A stretch of DNA of 64,000 nucleotides, from the NCBI RefSeq assembly GCF_008630495.1, contig NZ_VWOJ01000001.1, forward strand, positions 186,001 to 250,000. The letters run 5' to 3'. The notes under the pieces are model-generated. The model searched no databases and was not told the origin of the DNA. It saw only the letters and a program-made list of their open reading frames with translations. Below are positions 55,072 through 63,021 of the stretch, one piece after another. How positions within the stretch are numbered: the stretch's first letter is position 1; each line of letters begins with the position of its first letter. The DNA comes from Alkalicaulis satelles. GTDB taxonomy: Bacteria > Pseudomonadota > Alphaproteobacteria > Caulobacterales > Maricaulaceae. The position numbers and the translations under genes were made by a program.

Positions 55072-57141
55072 CTAGCGGCGTTTCCTGGCGCCCGGTTCGG
55101 GGTCTTCGTCCTTGGGATCCATGCTGGCCAGCAGGTCGCGCCAGCGCCAGCCGGGATCGCGTCCGCCCGGGCTCTGGCTGCCCTCTCGTTCCGCCTCTGC
55201 GGCGTCATCGTCATCCTCATCCGCATCGCGATGGGCGTCCTCGCGGCCGTCCTTTGCGGCGCGTGCGGCGGATGGGCGGCGGTCTTCAGGGTCAGAGGCT
55301 GGCGCCCCGTCATCTGCGTCCTCATCGCCGCGCGGGCTGCGCGCTTTGGCGCGCGGTTCGCCGCTGCGCCGGGCGCTGAGCGGGTCGGGCAGTTCATTGA
55401 CGGGCAGATCGATGGGTTTGCGTCCGCCCGCCACCGAGCCCATGCGCAGGATGAAATCGGACAGCAATTCGTAATTCTGGCGGATGCGGGCCTGGAACTG
55501 GGCGTCGATTTCGCGGGCGTTGTCGCTGGCCTCGGCGGCGGTCTGTGTCAGGCGCTCCAGCCCGTCCGACAGGGCGCGCTCGATGGCTTCGGCGCTGCCG
55601 CGCGCCGCATCGGGGGCCGATTCCAGACGCCGGCGCAGCTCGGCCAGCTGGCGCTCCACCCGCTCGGTCTCGGCGCGCGAGGCTTCCAGCGTGTCGGCGA
55701 GCCGTTTGCGCACGGCTTCAGAGGCGGTCTCGGCGGCGTGGGCAGCTTTTTCGGTGAGCACCTCGGCTTCCTTGAGCCGCGCCTGGAAGGCGTCGTCAGA
55801 GCGTCGTGCGGCTTCAAATCCGGCCTCGCTCACACGCTCCAGCGCGGCTTCGGCGGCGCCGGCCTGGGCGTCCAGGCTCGCCTTGGCCGCTTCGGCGGTT
55901 TCGCGCGCCGCTTCAGCCGCCTCGCGCAGGCGTTTCAGGGCGGAGTCCTGGGCGCGGGCGGCGGACTCGCTTTCCTTGCGCACCAGATCGGCCAGGGTCT
56001 CGGCGCGCTTCAGGGCGGCCTCTACAGCGCTTTCGAACACCTCGCCGGATTTTTCCGCCGCGGCCTTGAGCGTATCGGCGCCGCCGCGCGCGGTGCGGGT
56101 CATGGTTTCCAGCTCGGCCTTGTGGAAGTCCAGCGAGGCGGCGATCTTCTCCTGCTCCTTGCGCAGGACCTCGCTGGCCTCGCCCAGACGCTCGCGGTGC
56201 TTGAGATAGGCCGCCTCCAGCCCTTCGCTGCGGGCTTTCAGGGCGTCGGCCATGTCGCGCAGCTCGGTGGAGCGGGCGTCCAGCGAAAGGGTGACCCGGT
56301 TGCTCGCATCCTCCACGCTCTCGCCGGCGGACTTGAGGCGGTCTGCGCCCGCGCGGATGCGTTTTTCACCGTCAGCGGCGCGCGATTCGGCCAGTTCTGC
56401 GGCGGCGGCCACCATTTTCGACTGGTCCTGGATGGCCGCGGCGATGAGGGCGGCCTTGTCATCCAGGCTTTCAGAGACGTCAGACAGCTTCTGGCGCTCC
56501 GAGCGCAAGGAGTCCACCAGCGATTCGGCGCGCTCGCGCGCCTTGCCCGAGCTGTCCTCCAGGCTGTCAGCGTGATGGGTGATCACCTCTTCCATGGCCG
56601 CCAGGCGCGCCAGCGCGCTTTCCATGGCTGCGTTGACCCGGTCGATCTGCATGGAGATGGCGTCGGCCAGACGGGCCGTGTCGGCCTCGGCATGACCCGA
56701 AGGCGCGGCCAGGCGCGCGACCGCCAGATCCAGGCGCCGGGCCCGGGCGCCGGCGCGCGCCACTTCGCGGCCCAGAAGGCCGGCGAGAACGAACAAAAGG
56801 GCAGGCGCGACGGCGAACACGGACAGGCCCGCCAATTGCGCCGGGGTCAGCGCCGCCAGATCGGTATAGCCGGCCAGATACGCCCCGGCGCCGCCCAGCC
56901 AGAGCAGGCCGAAGGCCGTGCCCAGAAACGCCAGCCATCCTCCGCCGCGTGCGGGCGGGATGTCGGCGGGCGCAGGAGGCGCGCTGACATCGGTCGAGGC
57001 GGACGCCGCTGACAGGGCGCCGCCGCTGGCTTCGGCAATCTCAAGGGCGTGAGCATCCGGCGCAGTGTGTGCCGGTTTGTCTTTTGATTTCAGGTCTTTG
57101 GCGGCCATTGCGCCCCGCGGTTTCAAAGCTGTGCGCGCCAT
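55072..57141 (-). CDS. Large membrane-anchored coiled-coil protein, TipN-like polarity factor
   Basis: 689 residues from the ATG at 57141; an ATG at 57108 is an alternative and neither has a clear ribosome binding site. A basic N-terminus and an acidic/Ala stretch are followed by two membrane helices at about 65-88 (WLAFLGTAFGLLWLGGAGAY) and 99-122 (LSVFAVAPALLFVLAGLLG), then some 400 residues of almost unbroken Ala/Glu/Arg heptad-type coiled coil (for example LDAQAGAAEAALERVSEAGF). The tail is disordered and highly charged (DADEDDDDAAEAEREG). Architecture and lineage match Caulobacter TipN, which marks the new pole. The assignment rests on layout, not sequence identity. Confidence 0.6.
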   Translation of the reverse strand: MARTALKPRGAMAAKDLKSKDKPAHTAPDAHALEIAEASGGALSAASASTDVSAPPAPADIPPARGGGWLAFLGTAFGLLWLGGAGAYLAGYTDLAALTPAQLAGLSVFAVAPALLFVLAGLLGREVARAGARARRLDLAVARLAAPSGHAEADTARLADAISMQIDRVNAAMESALARLAAMEEVITHHADSLEDSSGKARERAESLVDSLRSERQKLSDVSESLDDKAALIAAAIQDQSKMVAAAAELAESRAADGEKRIRAGADRLKSAGESVEDASNRVTLSLDARSTELRDMADALKARSEGLEAAYLKHRERLGEASEVLRKEQEKIAASLDFHKAELETMTRTARGGADTLKAAAEKSGEVFESAVEAALKRAETLADLVRKESESAARAQDSALKRLREAAEAARETAEAAKASLDAQAGAAEAALERVSEAGFEAARRSDDAFQARLKEAEVLTEKAAHAAETASEAVRKRLADTLEASRAETERVERQLAELRRRLESAPDAARGSAEAIERALSDGLERLTQTAAEASDNAREIDAQFQARIRQNYELLSDFILRMGSVAGGRKPIDLPVNELPDPLSARRSGEPRAKARSPRGDEDADDGAPASDPEDRRPSAARAAKDGREDAHRDADEDDDDAAEAEREGSQSPGGRDPGWRWRDLLASMDPKDEDPEPGARKRR

Positions 57142-57209
57142 GCGCACGGTTCGCGTCCGGACGGAACCGGACGCTGTGCGACTCTGTTTTAGGCCTTGCG
57201 GGCTTGGAG

Positions 57210-57458
57210 TTAAAGCACAGGAAGCGTTGCGCTGATGCGCCGGGGCTCGCACTCGCGCGTGATGGCGCGCCAGCGGGCGTCCTGACCGGCCTGGTTCACG
57301 GCAGGCTCCATGGCGAACGGGGGGGCCTCAGTGCTGTAATGGGCGGCGGGTTCAAACCGCACGGGCGGACAGTCGCTGTCGTCGCGCTCATAGGTCAGGC
57401 CCAGCACGGCTAGAATGGCCGCAACCAGGATATGCAACAGATCGATGAGGAGAGACAT
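57210..57458 (-). CDS. Small protein with N-terminal membrane helix
   Basis: 82 residues from the ATG at 57458, preceded by AAAGGATGA. One hydrophobic helix (LIDLLHILVAAILAVLGLTY) is followed by a soluble part with one cysteine pair (SDCPPVRFEP and TRECEPRRI). It is upstream of the TipN-like gene on the same strand, about 70 bp away, so co-transcription is possible. No family recognised. Confidence 0.6.
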   Translation of the reverse strand: MSLLIDLLHILVAAILAVLGLTYERDDSDCPPVRFEPAAHYSTEAPPFAMEPAVNQAGQDARWRAITRECEPRRISATLPVL

Positions 57459-57640
57459 GGGCGTCATCCTTTCGAGTCTGGCCCTTATGCGGGCGCGCAT
57501 ACGCGCTGACAAGGCGGAACCGTCTCACAAAGCGGTGAATTCTTGGTAATCTTCCGCCAAGGCTCCTATCAAAGCGTTGCATGAAGGCGCAGAACCCGAC
57601 AGCGTGAGCGTCAGGTCAGGATGTTGAACAGGGGGCAGGG

Positions 57641-58858
57641 ATGAGCATCACAGCAGCGCCGGTGGCGGCGAAAGACCGGTTTGAAAGCCTGGACGTGCTG
57701 CGCGGGATCGCGGTGCTGGGCATTTTGATGGTCAATGTCCAGGCGTTCGCCATGGTGTTCACCGCCTATCAGAACCCGCCCTCCCATATGGATTTCACCG
57801 GCGCCAACCAGACCGCCTGGTTCTTCCAGCACGTCTTTTTCGAGATGAAATTCATCACCTTGTTCTCCGCCATGTTCGGTGCGGGTATCGTATTGATGGT
57901 GGGTGACGGGCCGGACAGCTCCACCAAAGTCCACTATCGCCGCATGCTGTGGCTGCTCGCATTCGGGCTGGTGCACGCCTATGCGCTGTGGTTCGGCGAC
58001 ATCCTGTTCACTTATGCGCTGGCGGGCATGATCGTGGTGCTGTTCCGCAGGATGAGCGTGGGCAAGCTGGTGTTCTGGGGCCTGTTCTGGACCGCGCTGA
58101 CAGGGCTTTTGATGCTGGCCATGTTCGGCAGTTTCGCCCTCCTGCCGGAAGGCATGGGCGCGGAAGATGTAAACATGGCCCTTGGCGCCGAGGCGCTGGC
58201 CAGCCAGGTGGCGGCCTATCAGGCCGGCTGGCTGGACAGCCGGGGCTATAACGCCCTTGGAGCCATCATAGGCCAGCTTGGCGCACTGGCGTTCGCCGGG
58301 CGCATAATCGGTGTGATGTTCATCGGCATGGCGCTGTTCAAGAGCGGCTTTCTGCTCGCGAAATGGTCTGCCGGGCGCTACTTCATCTACGCCCTGATCG
58401 GCCTGGGACTTGGCCTGCCGCTGGTCTGGTGGGGCGCGGAGCATGCGCTGGCCACCGGGTTCGCGCTGGGCGGGATGTGGGTGCACACCACCACCAATTA
58501 TGTGGGTTCGCTGCTGATGGCGTTCGGCTACGCCGCCCTGGTGATGCTGGCCTGCAAGGCGCCCTGGATGGCGATCATACGCGCGCCGTTCCGGGCTGCG
58601 GGCCGCATGGCCTTCACCAATTATCTCACCCAGTCCATCGTCATGGTGTTCATCTTCGTAGGCCCGCCGGGCCTGGGCCTGTACGGCACGATGGAGCGCG
58701 TCGAACAGGTCCAGCTGGTGATCGCCGTATGGATCGCCCAGCTCATCGTCTCCGTGCTGTGGCTGCAGGTCTTCCGATACGGGCCGTTTGAATGGCTGTG
58801 GCGGGCGCTGACCTACGGCAAGCTGCATCCGATCCTGAAGGAGCGGGCGGCGGCGTGA
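57641..58858 (+). CDS. DUF418 membrane protein (YeiB-like)
   Basis: 405 residues with about nine to ten hydrophobic segments. The N-terminal signature ESLDVLRGIAVLGILMVNVQ and the C-terminal DUF418 part (AAGRMAFTNYLTQSIVMVFI, PFEWLWRALTYGK) are clear. The family is related to acyltransferase-3/OpgC-like membrane proteins. Its function is not established. The stop overlaps the GTG of the next gene. Confidence 0.92.
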   Translation: MSITAAPVAAKDRFESLDVLRGIAVLGILMVNVQAFAMVFTAYQNPPSHMDFTGANQTAWFFQHVFFEMKFITLFSAMFGAGIVLMVGDGPDSSTKVHYRRMLWLLAFGLVHAYALWFGDILFTYALAGMIVVLFRRMSVGKLVFWGLFWTALTGLLMLAMFGSFALLPEGMGAEDVNMALGAEALASQVAAYQAGWLDSRGYNALGAIIGQLGALAFAGRIIGVMFIGMALFKSGFLLAKWSAGRYFIYALIGLGLGLPLVWWGAEHALATGFALGGMWVHTTTNYVGSLLMAFGYAALVMLACKAPWMAIIRAPFRAAGRMAFTNYLTQSIVMVFIFVGPPGLGLYGTMERVEQVQLVIAVWIAQLIVSVLWLQVFRYGPFEWLWRALTYGKLHPILKERAAA

Positions 58859-59253
58859 ACGGGGCGGGCGTTTCGGACGGCGATCTGATCGCGGTCTACG
58901 GCCTGCTTCGCGCCGGGCAGAGCGGGTTCGCCCGCTTTGGCCTGGCCGGCGCGTTCGAGGCGCGTGGCCCCTGCCTGATCCCCGGCCTTCTTTATGATCT
59001 GGGCGATTATCCCGGTCTCACCGGCGGGCCGGGCCAGGTGCGCGGCGAGCTGTTCGCGGTGCGTGATGCGCAGGTCATGCCCAGACTGGATGCGTTTGAG
59101 GACTATTGGCCCGGCGACAAGGCGCGCACGCGCTATGAGCGCCGCCGGCTTAGGCTTGTGGAGCCTGAAGGGCTGGAGGCCTGGGTCTATATCTGGGTGC
59201 GTCCGCTCACCGGCGCGCGCGCGATCGCTTCAGGCGACTGGCTGGCGCGCTGA
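58855..59253 (+). CDS. Gamma-glutamylcyclotransferase (GGCT/AIG2-like) family protein
   Basis: 132 residues from a GTG overlapping the DUF418 stop (GTGA). The GGCT fold signature is VYGLLRAGQSG, followed by the loop GLLYDLGDYPGL and the acid-bearing PRLDAFEDYWPGD with the conserved Glu. It cyclises gamma-glutamyl dipeptides, or breaks down glutathione in related families; the substrate is not defined. It is convergent with maiA, 4 bp apart. Confidence 0.85.
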   Translation: MNGAGVSDGDLIAVYGLLRAGQSGFARFGLAGAFEARGPCLIPGLLYDLGDYPGLTGGPGQVRGELFAVRDAQVMPRLDAFEDYWPGDKARTRYERRRLRLVEPEGLEAWVYIWVRPLTGARAIASGDWLAR

Positions 59254-59257
59254 TGGG

Positions 59258-59902
59258 TCAAACCGCATCGGGCTGAAGCTCAGGCGCGGCGGCGGCCAGT
59301 TCGGGCAGGGCGCGCGCGGCTTCATCAGCGGCGACAAGGCGCGGGAACGCCGCCAGGTCCACGCCGAAGCGGCGCGCATTGAACATTTGCGGCAACAGAT
59401 AAATCTCCGCCAGCGACGGGCCGTCGCCGAAGATGAACCCGCCTTGCCCGCCTGCGTCCGCGGCCAGGACTTCAAGCGCCGTGAAACCGGTTTCGATCCA
59501 GTGACGCGCCCAGGCCGTGGCGCCGTCCTGGTCGGCGCCGTGATCGGCGCGCAGCTTCTTCATCACCCGCAGGTTCTGGATGGGATGGATGTCGCAGCCA
59601 ATGGCGGCGGCGAAGGCGCGCACCCGGGCGCGCTGATAGGGATCGGCGGGCAGGAGCGGGCGCTCTGGCCAGGTTTCCTCGATCCATTCGATGATCGCCG
59701 GGCTTTGCGTCAGGATGCGCCCGTCCGCTTCCAGCGCCGGAACCAGGCCTTGCGGATTGCGCGCCAGATAGCTGGCCGCGCGCTGGCCGCCATCGACCAG
59801 ATTCACCACTGCGGTCTCGTAAGCCAGGCCCTTCCAGTTCAGCGCCAGGCGCACCCGGTAGCTGGTGCCGGAGCGGAAATAGCCGTGGAGAACAAGCTTC
59901 AT
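59258..59902 (-). CDS. maiA: Maleylacetoacetate isomerase (zeta-class GST)
   Basis: 214 residues. The zeta-class active-site loop is FRSGTSYRVRLALNWKGL (usual SSCSYRVR), then NPQGLVPALEADG and the helical domain with IGCDIHPIQNLRVMKKL. It isomerises maleylacetoacetate to fumarylacetoacetate in tyrosine breakdown. It is divergent from hppD, the earlier enzyme of the same pathway, with 138 bp between them that hold a candidate operator. Confidence 0.93.
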   Translation of the reverse strand: MKLVLHGYFRSGTSYRVRLALNWKGLAYETAVVNLVDGGQRAASYLARNPQGLVPALEADGRILTQSPAIIEWIEETWPERPLLPADPYQRARVRAFAAAIGCDIHPIQNLRVMKKLRADHGADQDGATAWARHWIETGFTALEVLAADAGGQGGFIFGDGPSLAEIYLLPQMFNARRFGVDLAAFPRLVAADEAARALPELAAAAPELQPDAV

Positions 59903-59933
59903 GACGGGCGCTCCTGCGCGAACGGGGTGAAAT

Positions 59934-59951
59934 TAGTTGCAAATGATACTA
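59934..59951. promoter_or_regulatory. Candidate operator in the maiA/hppD divergent promoter
   Basis: TAGT at 59934-59937 and ACTA at 59948-59951 form a dyad with 10 bp between, in the only AT-rich stretch of the intergenic region. A MarR-family regulator encoded after hppD is the natural candidate to bind it. Confidence 0.4.
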
Positions 59952-60040
59952 TTCTGCCTGATGACGATGCACGCGGCGCCGGGCTGATTTCAAGCCCTTC
60001 AGGCGGCGCGCGCCACACCCATATGCAAAGGAGCTGCGCC

Positions 60041-61108
60041 ATGGCTGACCTGTTCGAGAACCCGCTGGGCACGGACGGTTTCGAGTTCGTCGAGTTCACC
60101 AGCCCCGAGCCGGAAAAGCTCGAAGCGCTCTTCACCACGCTGGGCTTCACCCCTGTCAGCCGCCACAAGAGCCGCGACATCACCCGCTGGGCCCAGGGCG
60201 ACATCACTTTCCTGGTCAATCGCGAGACCACCGGCCAGGCCGCCGAGTTCCGCGCCAAGCACGGCCCCAGCGCCAACGCCATGGCGTTCCGGGTGCGCGA
60301 TGCGAAGAAAGCCTATGGCGAGGCCATCGCCCGCGGCGCCGAGCCGTTCGGCGAGGGCGTGTGGGCCGATGGCGATCAGGTTCCGGCCCTGCGCGGCATT
60401 GGCGGTTCGGTGCTCTATCTGGTCGACCAGTATGGCGATGCGAACATCTATGACGGCGTGTTCGAGCCCCTGCCGGGCGCTGCGGACACAAAAGGCGTCG
60501 GCCTGGAAGTGCTCGATCACCTGACCCACAACGTCCATAACGGCAATATGGACACCTGGGCGGGCTTTTATGAGCGCGTCTTCAATTTCCGCGAAATCCG
60601 CTATTTCGACATTAAGGGCCAGCATACCGGCCTGTTGTCGCGGGCCATGACCGGCCCGTGCGGCAAGCTGCGCATCCCGCTCAACGAGAGCTCGGACGAC
60701 CAGTCCCAGATCGCCGAATACCTGCGCGAATACAATGGCGAGGGCATCCAGCACATCGCCCTGACCACGCCGGACATCTATGACACGGTGGAAAAGCTGC
60801 GCGCCGCCGGGCTGGAATTCCAGTCCACGCCCCAGACCTATTACGAGCTGGTGGACGAGCGCGTGCCCGGCCATGGCGAAGATCTCGAACGGCTGAAGAA
60901 GAACAATATCCTGGTCGATGGCGACCCGGAGAAGGGCGACGGCCTGCTGTTGCAGATCTTCACCACCACCAATATCGGCCCGATCTTCTTCGAGATCATC
61001 CAGCGCAAGGGCAATGAGGGCTTTGGCGAGGGCAATTTCAAAGCCCTGTTTGAATCCATCGAGCTCGACCAGATCCGGCGCGGCGTGATCAAGACCGCCA
61101 GCGCCTGA
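60041..61108 (+). CDS. hppD: 4-Hydroxyphenylpyruvate dioxygenase
   Basis: 355 residues from the ATG at 60041, with AAAGGAG upstream. The Fe(II) facial triad is complete: H160 in VLDHLTHNV, H238 in IQHIALTT and E318 in FFEIIQRKG. The Gln/Asn/Phe-lined pocket near the C-terminus (FKALFESIELDQIRRG) is typical. It converts 4-hydroxyphenylpyruvate to homogentisate. The product route leads, through homogentisate dioxygenase (not in the window), to the substrate of MaiA. A MarR gene follows 14 bp later. Confidence 0.97.
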   Translation: MADLFENPLGTDGFEFVEFTSPEPEKLEALFTTLGFTPVSRHKSRDITRWAQGDITFLVNRETTGQAAEFRAKHGPSANAMAFRVRDAKKAYGEAIARGAEPFGEGVWADGDQVPALRGIGGSVLYLVDQYGDANIYDGVFEPLPGAADTKGVGLEVLDHLTHNVHNGNMDTWAGFYERVFNFREIRYFDIKGQHTGLLSRAMTGPCGKLRIPLNESSDDQSQIAEYLREYNGEGIQHIALTTPDIYDTVEKLRAAGLEFQSTPQTYYELVDERVPGHGEDLERLKKNNILVDGDPEKGDGLLLQIFTTTNIGPIFFEIIQRKGNEGFGEGNFKALFESIELDQIRRGVIKTASA

Positions 61109-61122
61109 GGGGCGCGCGTGTG

Positions 61123-61611
61123 ATGGCCCGCGACGGCGCCCGGCCCGGCTCCCGCCCCGCTGCTGCGGGGCGGTTGAGGCTGGCCGATTATCTGCCCTAC
61201 CGCCTGTCGGTGGCGTCCAACCGGGCGTCGGGCCTGATTGCGCGCGCCTATCAGGCCCGCTTCGGGCTGTCGATCCAGGAATGGCGGGTGATCGCGGTGC
61301 TGGGCGAAGGCGCGCCGCGCACGGCCCAGGGCGTGTGCGAGGCCACCGCCATGGACAAGGTGACCGTCAGCCGGGCCATCCGGGCGCTGGACGCGCGCGA
61401 GCTGGTGCGGCGCAGCGCCAATGAACACGACCGGCGCGCCAGCGATGTGACGCTGACGCCCGAGGGCGAGGCGATCTATGCCGAGGTCGCCCCGCTGGCC
61501 CTGCGCTATGAGGCCGCTTTGCTGGAAGGCTTCAGCCCGGACGAGCGCGCCCGGCTCATGGCCCTGTTGTCCAAGCTGGAAGCGCGGCTGGACGCGGGCG
61601 GGTTCGGGTGA
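61123..61611 (+). CDS. MarR-family transcriptional regulator
   Basis: 162 residues from the ATG at 61123; a GTG at 61120 is adjacent. Winged-helix features are YQARFGLSIQEWRVIAVLGE, the recognition helix MDKVTVSRAIRALDARELV, and the wing NEHDRRASDVTLTPEG. It probably responds to an aromatic acid and controls hppD and maiA, given its position and the dyad at 59934-59951; that target is inferred. Confidence 0.9.
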   Translation: MARDGARPGSRPAAAGRLRLADYLPYRLSVASNRASGLIARAYQARFGLSIQEWRVIAVLGEGAPRTAQGVCEATAMDKVTVSRAIRALDARELVRRSANEHDRRASDVTLTPEGEAIYAEVAPLALRYEAALLEGFSPDERARLMALLSKLEARLDAGGFG

Positions 61612-61741
61612 AGTCGAGCCAAGTCGCGCCGATCTGATCACGCAATACTCATCCTGCGGCATTTTTGACCCTGGTCTTGGCTTTTCACGCCGGGCGCCCA
61701 CATCCATGAGCACAGACATTCTGGATGCAGGAGGCACGATC

Positions 61742-62404
61742 ATGAACCCGCACGCTGACCTCGATCTGGGCGCCCGCCGGACGCCGGAGGGCGTGCGCGA
61801 CCGGATCGCCCTGTCCATGGTGCGCTTCATGCGCTTTTTCGCCGACCTGTTCTTCCGCAAGCGCTATGGCCACCGGGCGGTGGTGCTGGAGACGGTGGCG
61901 GCGGTGCCGGGCATGGTGGGCGGGCTGCTCCAGCATCTCAAATGCCTGCGCCATATCCGCGACGACCAGGGCTGGATCCGCGAGCTTCTTGACGAGGCCG
62001 AGAACGAGCGCATGCACCTGATGACCTTTGTCAGGATCGCGCAGCCCAGCGTCGTCGAGCGCGGCATGATCATGATTGCGCAGGCGATTTTCTATAACGC
62101 CTATTTCTTCCTCTACCTGTTTGCGCCGCGCACGGCCCACCGCTTCGTGGCCTATCTCGAAGAGGAGGCGGTGATCAGCTACACCCAGTATCTCAACGCC
62201 ATCGATGCGGGCGCGATCGAGAATGTGGCTGCGCCGGCCATTGCCCGTGATTACTGGAAGCTGGCCGAGGATGCGCGCCTGCGCGATGTGGTGATCGAGG
62301 TGCGCGCTGACGAGGCCCGCCACCGCGACGCCAATCACGGCTTCGCCGATCAGCTCACCCGATCACGCAATCCGGTCAGCGCCGGAGCGCAGGGGCGGGG
62401 ATAA
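61742..62404 (+). CDS. aox: Alternative oxidase (diiron ubiquinol oxidase)
   Basis: 220 residues from the ATG at 61742, preceded by GGAGG; an ATG at 61706 is in frame but lacks this. All four diiron ligand motifs are present: LET with E50, NERMHL with E89 and H92, LEEEA near E141, and RADEARHRD with E191 and H194. It oxidises ubiquinol with oxygen without pumping protons, giving a cyanide- and nitric-oxide-resistant branch of respiration. It is peripheral to the inner membrane. Confidence 0.94.
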   Translation: MNPHADLDLGARRTPEGVRDRIALSMVRFMRFFADLFFRKRYGHRAVVLETVAAVPGMVGGLLQHLKCLRHIRDDQGWIRELLDEAENERMHLMTFVRIAQPSVVERGMIMIAQAIFYNAYFFLYLFAPRTAHRFVAYLEEEAVISYTQYLNAIDAGAIENVAAPAIARDYWKLAEDARLRDVVIEVRADEARHRDANHGFADQLTRSRNPVSAGAQGRG

Positions 62405-62467
62405 GGCGCCGGGCGCTGTAAAGCGGGGACAGCCGTAAGATAACCTGCGCGCGCCAGCGCCGTTCGG

Positions 62468-62839
62468 TCAGCCATGCGGCTCGCCGGCGGCGCGCGCGAA
62501 CGCCGCCTCGATGCGGCGCGCTTCGGCCTCGGAGGTCAGGCGCTCCTCGGCGCGCGCATCCAGGGCGGAGCGGGTGCGGTCGGCGGCCAGTTCGGTCATG
62601 GCGCCGGCGAAGCTCGCCAGAGAGCGGCCGACGGCGCACAGCTCGCCATGGTCGGCGCACAGGCCGCTGGCGGCCATCTCTCCGGTCCCGGAAGCAGCCT
62701 CGGCCGCCTCGCGGGCCGGGGTGGAGAGGATGGCGCGGGCTTCGCGGGCGAAGGCGCCGTCTTCAGGCGCAGTGAAGCCGGCCGGCGCGAACGCGGCGAC
62801 CACGGCGATCCAGAATGCGGCCCTGATGATGAAAAGCAT
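62468..62839 (-). CDS. Small membrane or secreted protein, DUF5330-like
   Basis: 123 residues from the ATG at 62839, with GAGGCGAGC upstream. An N-terminal hydrophobic helix (MLFIIRAAFWIAVVAAFAPA) precedes a region with a CADHGELCAVGRSLASFA motif that suggests a small disulfide-bonded element. The layout (helix plus C-x6-C plus helix) resembles DUF5330 proteins of alphaproteobacteria. Function unknown. Confidence 0.55.
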   Translation of the reverse strand: MLFIIRAAFWIAVVAAFAPAGFTAPEDGAFAREARAILSTPAREAAEAASGTGEMAASGLCADHGELCAVGRSLASFAGAMTELAADRTRSALDARAEERLTSEAEARRIEAAFARAAGEPHG

Positions 62840-63021
62840 GCTCGCCTCATCGCACTTGCCCAATCCAAGCAAGAACGAGGCTAACCCGGACAAGCGCCAT
62901 ATATCCAGCGCTTCCACGCCAATGGGTAAACGAGGCATTAAGCGTGAAAGGGCAATATGAATCAGGTGTTAACTGCGGGCCTGAACCTGTTTCAGACTGG
63001 CACGCAAAGGCCGGGCAGGGC

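Noticed and set aside
55231-57012. Long open frame on the plus strand opposite the coiled-coil gene
   Set aside because: Its Gly/Arg-rich translation shows no motif and mirrors the repetitive Ala/Glu codons of the minus-strand gene.
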